Assembly: GCA_934621295.1 (NCBI GenBank) | Contig: CAKTVB010000002.1 | Location: forward strand, 62,001-126,000 | DNA length: 64,000 nt | Reading direction: 5' to 3' | DNA from: an uncultured Collinsella sp. | GTDB taxonomy: Bacteria; Actinomycetota; Coriobacteriia; Coriobacteriales; Coriobacteriaceae | Translations under genes and position numbers: made by a program | Part shown: positions 7,066 through 16,121 of the stretch, piece after piece | Layout: every line of letters begins with the position of its first letter | How positions within the stretch are numbered: the first letter of the stretch is position 1 | The notes under the pieces: model-generated | The model's input: the letters and a program-made list of their open reading frames with translations, nothing else | The model's database searches: none | What the model was told of the DNA's origin: nothing

Positions 7066-10000
7066 GTGATCGGACAGCAGCCGCGCGACGGCGAGTGGCA
7101 ACCTGCCGCTTTGCCGAGCGAGGGGGCGCGCAATCGAGTAGCGCGCGCAATTAGGAACATGAGAATAGCCTCTACACGTGTTCTCGTGGCGTTCATGACC
7201 ATGCTTATGGTCTTTGGCACCACGCCAGCACAGCTGTGGGCAGAAGGTGCCGAGGGCATCGTCCAGGCTGTCGCTTCGCAGGGTGCGGAGCCGGCGGGGG
7301 AGGGCGCTTCTGCTGCAACCGGTATCGGCTCGGCGGCGACAGGGGGCGAGGGCGAACAGCCTGCGGAGGATGCGGGCGCCATCGATTCCTCCGATTCCGC
7401 CGATGTGCAGGAGAACGAGTCGCAGGATGCCTCACAGCTTGCTGCAAAAGCGGAGACTGCTGTTGGGGCAAAAGCTGAAGTCGAACCCAGCGCGTTGAGC
7501 GACGACGGCGAGGACAACATCGCTACCGCCGCGTATGTGACGGTCGATTCCGTCAGCTTGTTGAACGCCAAGGACCAGGATATTGTTTGGGGATCCGCCT
7601 CGAACGCTGCCGTCAAGGCCGGCGAGACGATTAAGGTCGGCGCCTACTACGAGGACGACTGGGGCGACGACGAGGAGATCCTCGGTTCCGAGTACGCACA
7701 GCTCAAGTATCAGTGGTATGTGGGTGAGAAGCAGAACTCGGCACCGACCGCCTCGAGCTACGAACCCATCGACGGTGCCACTTCGCGCGAGTTTACGCTT
7801 ACGGCCGACCAGGTGGGTAAGTACGTCGCTTGTAAGGTGACCTACGGCTCGAGCAGCTGGTCTTACAAGTTCACCCCGAGCACGAAGCTTGCCATCGCCG
7901 AGGGCGAGAGTTCCACTACGCCTGCGACGCCCGATGCCAAGACGCTTGCCGAGGCTGAGCAGAAGCTCTCCACTTGGAAGCCGAGCCCGGTCTACGGCAC
8001 CGACACCAATATCGTCGATATGCTCTCGGCCAAGCTCAAGGCGCTCGGCTGCGCGAACGTGAAGCCGACTCTCAAGTCTGTGACCTTCGGTGCGACCGAC
8101 CCGGCCCAGCAGGGTGGCATCGCTGCAGACGGCGCCATCACGTACTTCTTCCTGCCCAATGCGGAGAAGACCGCATCTGCGGATTGGTCGGTGTTGCGCC
8201 AGTTCAAACCTACCTATACGCTGACGCTCGGCAGCGAAACCGTCGAATTCACTCCTGAGTTCAATTCGACGCTCGCGTGGGATCAAACTAAGGTTGAAAC
8301 GTATCTGAGCGAACAGCTCGACGCCGCGACCCTTACCGCCTCTGTCAAGGCTGGCATCGCACCCTCAACTGCCAGGGAAGAGGAACTTCCCGGCGCGCTC
8401 TATGTGGGGGGTAAGAAGGTTGCCAACCTCACCTGGACCTCGAATGATTCGTCTGCAGCCAAGCTGACTTCGAGCTACGACTCTAACTACAATACGGTCT
8501 ACAAAGTTGCCTACACTCACGGTAGCGGCGAGAAGAACGTGACGTTCACCGCGAAGGCGACGCTTTTTGTCTCCGGTTACGGCAACTCGCCCTCGACTGC
8601 GGTCACGCGCAACTATGCGGTTACGGTTGCCTCCAAGTCCGCCGAGGACATCGCTGCCGAGAGGGCCGAGCTCGAGGCCGCTCTTGCCAAAATCGATGAC
8701 AAAGTAGTGGACTTCGCGGACAAGAACAAGTCGGTTGATCTTTCGGCACTCGAGGGCGACTTCACCCTGCCCCGTGCGAGTAAGATCGGTGCCGGGTCTG
8801 CCAAGCTTTCGTATTCTTCCAGCAACGACTCCGTGGCAAAGATCAACGGTTACCGTGTCGTCGTCACCCGCGACATCGCCGGAGGTTCCACCACAGCCAC
8901 CATCACGGCCACACTCACGCGCGATGGCATCACCGCTACGCGCGATATCACCGTGACGGTCAAACCCATCGATGAGTCCGAGATTGACGCCGCCGTGGCG
9001 CAGATGCAGGCCGTCAAGAATGCCTATGCCACCTCGATCCTGGGCACCAATCCTTCCGTCAATGCGGTGAGCGCGAATCTCAGTCCCTGGAGTTCCGCTA
9101 TGGTCGCCGAGGACGGCACCGTCTCGTACTCCAAGACGTACGAGACGGGCCAGATCCATGCGGACGATCTTCCCGGCTATGATTCTATGGCCGGCACCAA
9201 CTGGCGCACGTATCGCTCGAGTGATGCCTCCGTCATTGCGGACGAGACGCTGCGTGTGACCCAGCCGGAGGCCGATACACTCGTCACCGTGGAGAGCTCG
9301 CTCACCTACGAAAAGTACGAGGCCCTTGCCAAGGCCCATCCGGATAACGCCAAGCTTCAGGGTCTGGTCAACCAGCCCGTCAAGGCCACGTTCCGGGTAG
9401 TGGGCACAACCGACCACACCGATCCCAAGATTTCGGTCAACTTCAAGCTCGTGGGCGTTGACGCCGACGGTGACGACGAGGTTTGGTTCGATGGCGCACA
9501 GGGCATTGCTTACGGCTCCACTGCTGATGCGCTGATTGAGCAGATTCTGGACGCTCAGGGCCTCACTCACACTTCGAGCACCACGGAGTATGGATACTAC
9601 CTTTCCGACATCACTTCAAAAGATGGTCGCACACTTGGCTGGGACGCCGCCACGGGTAAATATTGGCAGCTTTTTGTAAACGGCAAGGCGTCCGAGGTCG
9701 GCGCGAGCAGCGTTACGCTCGGCGCCGGTGATTCTATTGCTCTGTACTACTCCGCTTTTGGCGCGAACCTTGACGATGCGAATAGGGCCACCGTTAAAGC
9801 CTCGGTGAGCTTTATCGGGCCGGATGGGAATGGCAGCAACTCCGTGTGGGCGTCTGCCGGCGACGTCAAAATGTCTGACGGTTCCACGGCAGCCGACCTT
9901 ACCGAGCAGCAGCTCAAGGCTTCGGGCCTTACCTATGACAGCCAGGGCACTTCCGGTGCTTCGTTCTACCTTGCCAGCATCACGCGTGATGGTAAGACTT

Positions 10001-11949
10001 ACGGCTGGGATCAGTCGACTGGCAGGTACTGGCAGCTCTACGTGAACGGCGAGTACTCTCAGAAGATGGCGGGCCAGGTCGCTCTCAAGCCGGGGGACAA
10101 GGTCCAGTGGGTCTACGCTGCAGATAATGAGAAGCCCCTGGAGGGCCTTATCGTCAATCCGTTCGCATCGCGTCCGGATTGGACCGCCAGCTGGAATGGA
10201 TTTGGTAATGCGGGCGGCACGACGCTTGTGAACACGCCGACGCCAACCGAGTCGGCTACAGAGCTGTGGAAGGTCAACCTTGCCACGGCTGCCGACAAGT
10301 GGGTTTCGTTGGGCGACCCCATCATCGCAGGTGGCTACGTTTTTGTTACCACGAATTCCGAACTCGTCAAGATCGATGGCACCGGCAAGGTTGTCGCACG
10401 CGTTTCCAAGGGCGGCACCACTTCGTATTTTTCGCGTCCTGTGTACGCGGACGGCCTGATCATCTCGGCGAACGACGATGGCTCCGTGTACGCCTTCTCT
10501 GCCGAGACACTTGAGTGCGTGTGGAAGACGGCTGCACTTGAGGCTCCCGCTGCCGGCGGACGCTATCAGGCGAATTCGACCATGACGGTGGCAAACGGCT
10601 GCGTGTACGCTGAATTTGTCACGGGCGCGGGCGCCTCCGGTACCGCAACTGGTGGAGCCATGCTTTGTATCGATATCGCCACGGGCAAGATCGTCTGGTC
10701 GGAAGTCACCACCAAGACCGGTCCCTCGACAGGTGAGGGTTACTATTGGGCAGGTGCCGCCGCTTCTGGCTCCGATCTTGTTATCGGAGATGAGAGCGGT
10801 TGCGTAAAACTCGTCGATGGTAAATCCGGCAAAGTCAAATCCTCCGTGAGCCTGTTCGGAAATCCCGTGCGCGCAACGATTGTTTCTGCCGGCACCGAGA
10901 ACGGTAACCCGATCTTCCTGGCGGTTGGTCGCCAGCCGGCAACGCTCTATAAGATCGTTCGCGAAGGTGATGTCCTTCGCCTTGATGGCTCCTGCGAGTT
11001 CGCGAAGGTTTCCACCTCTACGCCCGCCGTGGCAAACGGTAAGGTCTATGTTGGCGGCAGCAATGCTTCGTATAACGGCCAGTTCACGGTCATCGACCTT
11101 GCGTCCATGGACGTCGAGAAGACTCTCGATATGGGTAAGTATGCCGAGGTCAAGGCCTCTCCGATTGCATCCGTGCAGGGCGGCGACGTCTACGTGTACT
11201 TTACATGCAACAAGACCCCAGGCGCCGTCTACTGCTTTAATCAGTCGACTGGTGAAGCCGCGGAGATCTATACACCGTCTGGATCCAATGCGAACTATTG
11301 CACTGCAAGCGTGATTGCCGACGCTCAGGGCAACCTCTACTACACCAACGATTCTGGTACGCTGTTCGCCCTCAAGGCGGCTCCCGGATATACGGTTACC
11401 TTCGATACGTGCGGTGGCAGCACGGTTCCCAGTGCCATGACGGCACAAAACAGGACCATGGTTGCCCCAGCGGATCCCGAGCGCTCTGGCTATACGTTTG
11501 CCGGCTGGTTCAAGGATGCCGATTGCACTCAGGCTTGGGATTTCTCGAAAGATGTCGTCTCGTCTGATATGACGCTCTATGCAAAATGGGTCAAGAAGGA
11601 GGGCTCTTCTTCCGTGCCTTCTCCGGCGACGCCTTCTCGTTCCGATTTGACCAAGGGTGGCACCTCCTCGGTCTCCCTTACGCTCAGCTCTCGCTCTACC
11701 GTATCTTTGACAGGGGCACTCAAGAGCAATGCTGCGCAGCAGGCTGGCGAGCATGAGTCGCTTCTTGCCGGTTTCGACTCCAATGAGCTTGAGACCGCTG
11801 TCGAGAAGTCGTCTGATCGTGGCGCAGCTGCGGCAACCGCCGAGAAAAAGAAGGTCATCCTTCCCATCTGGCCATTTATCGGCATGGTCCTGGGCGCCTG
11901 CGTGATCGTTCTCATAGTGTTCAAGCGCAAGAAGCAGGGCGGTGAGTAA
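7066..11949 (+). CDS. Large surface protein with two DUF4430 (transcobalamin-like) domains and a beta-propeller
   Basis: A 1627-residue exported protein. GTG 7066 is chosen because AAAGGAGG ends 6 nt upstream; the open frame upstream is riboswitch. A signal peptide with a long basic N region ends near residue 55 (PAQLWA). In order: low-complexity Ala/Glu/Ser region; Ig-like domain (about 160-285); several bacterial Ig-like/atrophied-Ig domains (about 290-650); two DUF4430 domains (about 787-900 and 908-1020), each with GKYWQLFVNG or GRYWQLYVNG; a PQQ-type beta-propeller (about 1033-1440); an InlB-type repeat (about 1441-1510, SGYTFAGWFKD); a Ser/Thr-rich spacer; and a C-terminal transmembrane anchor with KRKKQ tail instead of LPXTG. 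DUF4430 resembles the cobalamin-gripping C-terminal domain of transcobalamin, and the riboswitch in front supports corrinoid capture; the ligand is inferred. Confidence 0.88.
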   Translation: MIGQQPRDGEWQPAALPSEGARNRVARAIRNMRIASTRVLVAFMTMLMVFGTTPAQLWAEGAEGIVQAVASQGAEPAGEGASAATGIGSAATGGEGEQPAEDAGAIDSSDSADVQENESQDASQLAAKAETAVGAKAEVEPSALSDDGEDNIATAAYVTVDSVSLLNAKDQDIVWGSASNAAVKAGETIKVGAYYEDDWGDDEEILGSEYAQLKYQWYVGEKQNSAPTASSYEPIDGATSREFTLTADQVGKYVACKVTYGSSSWSYKFTPSTKLAIAEGESSTTPATPDAKTLAEAEQKLSTWKPSPVYGTDTNIVDMLSAKLKALGCANVKPTLKSVTFGATDPAQQGGIAADGAITYFFLPNAEKTASADWSVLRQFKPTYTLTLGSETVEFTPEFNSTLAWDQTKVETYLSEQLDAATLTASVKAGIAPSTAREEELPGALYVGGKKVANLTWTSNDSSAAKLTSSYDSNYNTVYKVAYTHGSGEKNVTFTAKATLFVSGYGNSPSTAVTRNYAVTVASKSAEDIAAERAELEAALAKIDDKVVDFADKNKSVDLSALEGDFTLPRASKIGAGSAKLSYSSSNDSVAKINGYRVVVTRDIAGGSTTATITATLTRDGITATRDITVTVKPIDESEIDAAVAQMQAVKNAYATSILGTNPSVNAVSANLSPWSSAMVAEDGTVSYSKTYETGQIHADDLPGYDSMAGTNWRTYRSSDASVIADETLRVTQPEADTLVTVESSLTYEKYEALAKAHPDNAKLQGLVNQPVKATFRVVGTTDHTDPKISVNFKLVGVDADGDDEVWFDGAQGIAYGSTADALIEQILDAQGLTHTSSTTEYGYYLSDITSKDGRTLGWDAATGKYWQLFVNGKASEVGASSVTLGAGDSIALYYSAFGANLDDANRATVKASVSFIGPDGNGSNSVWASAGDVKMSDGSTAADLTEQQLKASGLTYDSQGTSGASFYLASITRDGKTYGWDQSTGRYWQLYVNGEYSQKMAGQVALKPGDKVQWVYAADNEKPLEGLIVNPFASRPDWTASWNGFGNAGGTTLVNTPTPTESATELWKVNLATAADKWVSLGDPIIAGGYVFVTTNSELVKIDGTGKVVARVSKGGTTSYFSRPVYADGLIISANDDGSVYAFSAETLECVWKTAALEAPAAGGRYQANSTMTVANGCVYAEFVTGAGASGTATGGAMLCIDIATGKIVWSEVTTKTGPSTGEGYYWAGAAASGSDLVIGDESGCVKLVDGKSGKVKSSVSLFGNPVRATIVSAGTENGNPIFLAVGRQPATLYKIVREGDVLRLDGSCEFAKVSTSTPAVANGKVYVGGSNASYNGQFTVIDLASMDVEKTLDMGKYAEVKASPIASVQGGDVYVYFTCNKTPGAVYCFNQSTGEAAEIYTPSGSNANYCTASVIADAQGNLYYTNDSGTLFALKAAPGYTVTFDTCGGSTVPSAMTAQNRTMVAPADPERSGYTFAGWFKDADCTQAWDFSKDVVSSDMTLYAKWVKKEGSSSVPSPATPSRSDLTKGGTSSVSLTLSSRSTVSLTGALKSNAAQQAGEHESLLAGFDSNELETAVEKSSDRGAAAATAEKKKVILPIWPFIGMVLGACVIVLIVFKRKKQGGE

Positions 11950-11950
11950 T

Positions 11951-13033
11951 ATGGCCGATCCTGCTCACAAGAGTTCAGATTCCGCGCGTGCGATCCGCGT
12001 CGTCGTTGCGGTGCTCGCGGCGGTTGTCATTGCTTTTTGCGGCTGGTCTGCTTATCAATATGCAAACGGATCTGACCCGCTTGCATTCTTGGGCGGCAAA
12101 GCATTCCAAACGGTTGAGGAAGGTTCCTCCTCTTCGAGTTCGTTTGAGTTGGCATCCTCTTCTGTTACTGAAGACGATGTCAAGGAGCAAATCGCTCAGC
12201 TCAAATATGACTCCAAGGACGTTTCTCTTCCCAAGGATGACGCGAACGTTGTTTTGGGCAAAGACGGCATTTGGGTCGAAAATGCAAGCGATTCGGATGC
12301 TGAGAACGCGGTGGAGGATACGGCTTATCGTGCCGCTGCTCTCGCTGCTTGGGCTCGCGAGGAGAAACTCGAAGTCTCGCATGTCACTTGGATTACCGAG
12401 GATATGGCGGGCGCGGTGCGTATCGCTGTCTCCTATCCCGTTGACCGTGCGATCAATGGGGAGGATGCGCCTCAGATTCTCGCGGCTTGCATGGGGTATC
12501 AGATTTCAGGCGATGCCTATGCGGCATTGGGCGAGAATCCCGGGTTTAAGCAGCGGGGCGGTGACGCTCCAACATTGCCTGACGCTTCGGCGATAACCGT
12601 ACTTGCAGATACTACGCCTGAGGGCGAAATTCTCGTCGAGACGAAGGTCGAGCATAGCGTTCTTTCGGCTCAGGCCAAAACGAGGTCGGGCTCTTCGACC
12701 TCAGCCTCTTCTAGCCAGGAAGGCGAGGGCATTACCGTCTCGGTGACTGTAGACGGTTCTGCGGTGGGTGCTGGCAGCTCTTCTGCTTCCGTGACGATTC
12801 CTGCTGGCGCGACTGTCTATGACGCCTTGCGTGCGGCCGGCGTGAGCATCAACGCCGGCAATACTCAGTACGGCTTATATGTCTCTTCTATCGGCGGCCT
12901 TGCCGAGAAGGAACATGGCGGCACGAGCGGCTGGACCTATTACGTCGATGGCGTGATGCCCATGACGTCGTGCGCCAACTACAAGCTCGCCGGTGGCGAG
13001 AGCATCGTTTGGCGCTACGTGACGGGGGAGTAA
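11951..13033 (+). CDS. Membrane-anchored DUF4430 protein, second gene of the corrinoid module
   Basis: A 360-residue protein translated from ATG 11951, 1 nt after the stop of the large surface protein; GGTGA overlaps that stop, so translation is probably coupled. It has an uncleaved N-terminal membrane segment (about 17-40), a Ser-rich spacer, a middle alpha/beta region with no family I recognise, a second Ser-rich linker, and a C-terminal DUF4430 domain (about 262-360) with ATVYDALRAAG, GLYVSSIGG and SGWTYYVDGV. The small size and single domain suggest it receives or presents a ligand from the larger protein. A strong terminator follows. Confidence 0.82.
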   Translation: MADPAHKSSDSARAIRVVVAVLAAVVIAFCGWSAYQYANGSDPLAFLGGKAFQTVEEGSSSSSSFELASSSVTEDDVKEQIAQLKYDSKDVSLPKDDANVVLGKDGIWVENASDSDAENAVEDTAYRAAALAAWAREEKLEVSHVTWITEDMAGAVRIAVSYPVDRAINGEDAPQILAACMGYQISGDAYAALGENPGFKQRGGDAPTLPDASAITVLADTTPEGEILVETKVEHSVLSAQAKTRSGSSTSASSSQEGEGITVSVTVDGSAVGAGSSSASVTIPAGATVYDALRAAGVSINAGNTQYGLYVSSIGGLAEKEHGGTSGWTYYVDGVMPMTSCANYKLAGGESIVWRYVTGE

Positions 13034-13069
13034 ACGGTCGGCGTCAGCACAACATAATCGCTCGATTGT

Positions 13070-13101
13070 GCCGGGACCCGTTGCGGGTCCCGGCGCTTTT
13101 T
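13070..13101 (+). terminator. Intrinsic terminator of the DUF4430 operon
   Basis: GCCGGGACCCG (13070-13080), loop TTG, perfect complement 13084-13094, then GC and five T. Confidence 0.95.
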
Positions 13102-13295
13102 CTTGCGTGTCAGGAGTGAGTTTCCTGCGTCGTTCGGGTTTGGCTTGAGAGCAAAGTTTTTATTGCTGCAGGCGGGCATTACCCTTGGCATAGGCTTTAA
13201 AGCTGGAGTCCCGCTACGTTGCTTATCGTACGCGGACGGCGGGGCTTAACGCTATTGCTGCCCCGTCCTTTCGTGCACGAGGGCGCGTGCACATG
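13102..13295. other. Convergent intergenic gap
   Basis: With the two flanking terminators this fills the 323 bp between the DUF4430 operon and the gtrA-like gene. I see no coding frame, promoter or structured RNA in it. Confidence 0.5.
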
Positions 13296-13329
13296 CAAAA
13301 ACGCCCCGCGAAGTTCTCCGCAGGGCGTC
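13296..13329 (-). terminator. Intrinsic terminator of the GtrA-family gene
   Basis: On the minus strand ACGCCCTGCG pairs with CGCGGGGCGT (plus 13301-13310 with 13320-13329 region) and is followed by five T. Convergent with the terminator at 13070-13101. Confidence 0.9.
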
Positions 13330-13356
13330 TATCAATCAATTTGCTGTTGTAGCTTG

Positions 13357-13746
13357 CTACGCGCGGCTGCCGTCCAAGAAGCGACGACGGCTAAAGTAGT
13401 TGTACCAGGTGACCAAGAACGTGGAGACGAGCTTCATGAGCTGGTAGCCGATGTTAAAGACGGCAACGCCCACAAACATGTAGAGGTCGTTGAGGCCAAG
13501 ACCGATGGCGGAGAGGATGGCAAAGATCGTGAACTCGCGCTTACGGCTCATGTCTTCTTTATGCTCAAAAACAAAGCGCATACTCAAGGCGTAGTTCACA
13601 ATCACAGACGCGATGAACGACACTGTGGTGCTAAAGAGCAAGTCGAGATGCAGCCATTCGACCAAGACCAGCAGCAGGGCATAATCGACCGCGAGGGAAG
13701 CAAATCCCACCACGGCGAATTTAGCAAACTGCTTCGTTGTTGGCAT
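13357..13746 (-). CDS. GtrA-family membrane protein
   Basis: A 129-residue GtrA-like protein with four hydrophobic helices: FAVVGFASLAVDYALLLVLV (about 9-30), a second near 37-55, a third near 72-95 and a fourth near 98-113, with the family SFIASVIVNYALSMRFVF motif region. Family members are thought to move polyprenol-linked sugars across the membrane during glycan modification. ATG 13746 fits the family N terminus, but no clear Shine-Dalgarno precedes it; an upstream in-frame GTG about 17 codons earlier is possible. It stands alone, so its glycan is unknown. Confidence 0.85.
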   Translation of the reverse strand: MPTTKQFAKFAVVGFASLAVDYALLLVLVEWLHLDLLFSTTVSFIASVIVNYALSMRFVFEHKEDMSRKREFTIFAILSAIGLGLNDLYMFVGVAVFNIGYQLMKLVSTFLVTWYNYFSRRRFLDGSRA

Positions 13747-13850
13747 GTTGGCAAGTTTCTGCACAGATGCTCCCAGATAGACGCTTACGGACACGCGATA
13801 TCGAGTCCGAACTGATACTCTATGGGTTTTGTTAGGCAAAAGTAAGGGGT

Positions 13851-13901
13851 GACCTTGCAAAACTACTAAGCCTACAAATCCGTGGACGGTAGTTGAAGGT
13901 C
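13851..13901. repeat. Interrupted inverted repeat between gtrA-like gene and fbp
   Basis: GACCTT-GCAA-AACTAC (13851-13866) is complementary to GTAGTT-G-AAGGTC (13889-13901), with an internal bulge and about 22-nt loop. It lies in the 285-bp gap 13747-14031, which otherwise shows no gene; function unknown. Confidence 0.45.
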
Positions 13902-13982
13902 CTGTAAGCGGTCGATTGTTGCTTAGGGGATAAAACCATGGCAACTGTGGAGTAATGCTTACTCGCTGCGTGAATTCTGCAG

Positions 13983-14020
13983 CCCGCACGGCGTAGCGTC
14001 TGCCCCGCGCGCCGTGCGGG
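13983..14020 (-). terminator. Hairpin downstream of fbp, possible terminator
   Basis: CCCGCACGGCG (13983-13993) and CGCCGTGCGGG (14010-14020) form a perfect 11-bp stem 11 nt past the fbp stop. No U tract follows on either strand, so termination would be weak or factor-assisted. Confidence 0.5.
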
Positions 14021-14031
14021 TCTGCATGCAT

Positions 14032-15939
14032 TTACACCTGGCGAACCTCGGGCAAGACACCGTTTCTGTAGGCATCAAGCAAAAGGCGCAGGTCGTTGAT
14101 ATGGCTGCGAATCTCTTCGCCGGTATCGGTATCGGATACCATCAGGCGGCGTTTGGCCACGTCAAAGCGCGTCGTCTCGCTTTGGATGTCGGCGTTGCGC
14201 GTCAGGGCCTCATCGACGCTCTTGAACGCTTCATGTGCCTTAAGGCGCATTCCGCGCGAGCTTGAGATGAGCGTGTAGCCTGCAATGCCCGTCTTGGGAT
14301 GGTAGGCTCGGCAAAAGCCACCATCGATCACCAGCAGCCGCCCGTCGGCGCGGATTGGCTTCTCGCCGGCAACGGTTTTGACCGGCGTGTGGCCGTTGAT
14401 GATGTGGCCCGTGCCCGGCAGAAGGCGGAATTCGCGCATGATCGCATCGCACGCGGGAATATCCTGCGTGAGGGTGAAGTAGGGGTCCATGGGTTCTTCC
14501 CAGGAGGTGCGATCCTCGATGTAGGAGCGCTCGAAGGTTTTGACCAAGCGACCGGACATCGGCGACTTGAATCCGATCCACAGATACCACATCCAGTCGA
14601 GCGCATCGCGGTCGTGCATGCGCCAGGCGCGCCGGGCCACATCGTCACAGAAGTCGAGGTAATCGCGGCCGGAGCGGTACGTTCCCATGCAGTTAAAGCT
14701 CGAGAACGTGCCGTCTTCGTTCATGGGCACGCAGCCATGGAACAACAGGTTGCCGTTGCGCACGAGATAAACCGATCCGTGGCTGTAGAGAAATTCGATA
14801 TGGCGGCGCAGGTGATCGGCCCCGGTAAACTCGGCGACGAGCTTACCGACGATATTCTGCTCCTCTGTTGTAAGGTCGTAGGGGTGCTCGGGGTCGACAG
14901 TGGGGAAGTCGGTGGTGCGCAGCTGCCAGGTGACGCCTTCGATATCGACGGTGCCTGTATTCGTATCGATCTTGTCCAGGAGCAGCCGATCGTGCATGTC
15001 GAACTCGGGATGGCGCATGATGATCTGCCCCTCGAGCTTGAACAGCAAGACATTGATCGCCTTGATGAGCGGGCTGATGCTGTCGTTCGCGTGATAGGTC
15101 TTGTTCGCGAAGGCCACAAGGGCGCGCAGCGAGATGCCGTAATCGTTTTCGAGAATCTCGTAGTTGTCGTAGCGCAGGTTGTTGCGCAGGACGCTGATGA
15201 TGCATGCCTCCTCACCCGCAGCGGCCCCCATCCATAAGATGTCGTGGTTACCCCACTGGATGTCGAGTGAGTGGTAGTCCATCAACCGATCCATGATCTT
15301 TGCCGCGCCGCCGCCTCGGTCAAAGACGTCTCCCACAAGATGCAAATGGTCGACGGCCAGGCGCTTGATGAGCGCCGAGAGCGAGCGGATAAAGTCGTCT
15401 GTCGAGTCGGTCTCGAGAATCGAATCGATGATGCGCTCGTGGTAGCGAATGCGGTAGTTGTTCTCGTCCGGATGCGTGTGCAGCAGCTCGTCGATGATAT
15501 AGGCGTAATCGTGCGGAATGGCCTTGCGGACCTTTGAGCGCGTGTAGCGGCTCGAAAGGGAGCGCGCCACGGTGATAAGGTGATTAAGGTTTTCTTTGTA
15601 CCAGCTGGGGGAGTCCTGCTTTGCCGCACGCACCAGGCGAAGCTTTTCGCTCGGGTAGTAGATGAGCGTGCACAGGTCGCCCTTTTCGCGGTTGGACATC
15701 GTATCGGCGAATATCTCGTCTACGTGCTCGCGAATAACGCCCGAGCAATTGTTGAGGATATGCATGAAGGCTTCGTATTCGCCATGCAAGTCGCTCATAA
15801 AATGCTCGGTTCCCTTAGGCAGATTGAGAATCGCTTGCAGGTTGATGATCTCGGTGAAGACGGACTGCTGATTGGGGAACTGCTGCGAGAGCAGCGAGAG
15901 GTACTTTATGGTTTGTTCGGCACGTTCGGTAGCGACCAT
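14032..15939 (-). CDS. fbp: Fructose-1,6-bisphosphatase class III
   Basis: A 635-residue gluconeogenic phosphatase of the class III (Firmicutes YydE/Fbp) type, unrelated in fold to class I/II enzymes. The metallophosphoesterase signatures are FMSDLHGEYEAF (about 56-67), VGDVFDRGGGAAKIMDRLMD and QWGNHDILWMGA; INGHTPVK lies in the C-terminal third. Length equals the family's about 640. ATG 15939 has AAGGAG 8 nt upstream; an in-frame ATG 10 codons earlier has none. With phosphofructokinase at 59.2 kb the window carries both directions of the fructose-6-phosphate/bisphosphate step. Confidence 0.95.
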   Translation of the reverse strand: MVATERAEQTIKYLSLLSQQFPNQQSVFTEIINLQAILNLPKGTEHFMSDLHGEYEAFMHILNNCSGVIREHVDEIFADTMSNREKGDLCTLIYYPSEKLRLVRAAKQDSPSWYKENLNHLITVARSLSSRYTRSKVRKAIPHDYAYIIDELLHTHPDENNYRIRYHERIIDSILETDSTDDFIRSLSALIKRLAVDHLHLVGDVFDRGGGAAKIMDRLMDYHSLDIQWGNHDILWMGAAAGEEACIISVLRNNLRYDNYEILENDYGISLRALVAFANKTYHANDSISPLIKAINVLLFKLEGQIIMRHPEFDMHDRLLLDKIDTNTGTVDIEGVTWQLRTTDFPTVDPEHPYDLTTEEQNIVGKLVAEFTGADHLRRHIEFLYSHGSVYLVRNGNLLFHGCVPMNEDGTFSSFNCMGTYRSGRDYLDFCDDVARRAWRMHDRDALDWMWYLWIGFKSPMSGRLVKTFERSYIEDRTSWEEPMDPYFTLTQDIPACDAIMREFRLLPGTGHIINGHTPVKTVAGEKPIRADGRLLVIDGGFCRAYHPKTGIAGYTLISSSRGMRLKAHEAFKSVDEALTRNADIQSETTRFDVAKRRLMVSDTDTGEEIRSHINDLRLLLDAYRNGVLPEVRQV

Positions 15940-16121
15940 CGATATGCTCCTTGTCGCTCGTGAGGGCACGTTTGCCGCAATGGCTGGCGTATACCAGTGT
16001 AGCCATGTTGCAACGCGGCGGGGCGGGGGCTATCAAAGAATCGTACGGTCATGCGTTTTAGCATGGAGACGCTGTGTGGGAAGAGCCGATTTGCTGTGCT
16101 TGGCCTGCTGCGGGAGGGGCG

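Noticed and set aside
9616..11754. Open frame of 712 codons on the minus strand opposite the large surface protein
   Set aside because: It is a codon-bias shadow: no start signal, no recognisable family, and the plus strand encodes clear DUF4430, propeller and InlB domains over the same interval.
13219..13815. Plus-strand open frame of 198 codons across the GtrA region
   Set aside because: It runs through a clear minus-strand terminator and is antisense to the four-helix GtrA-like gene.
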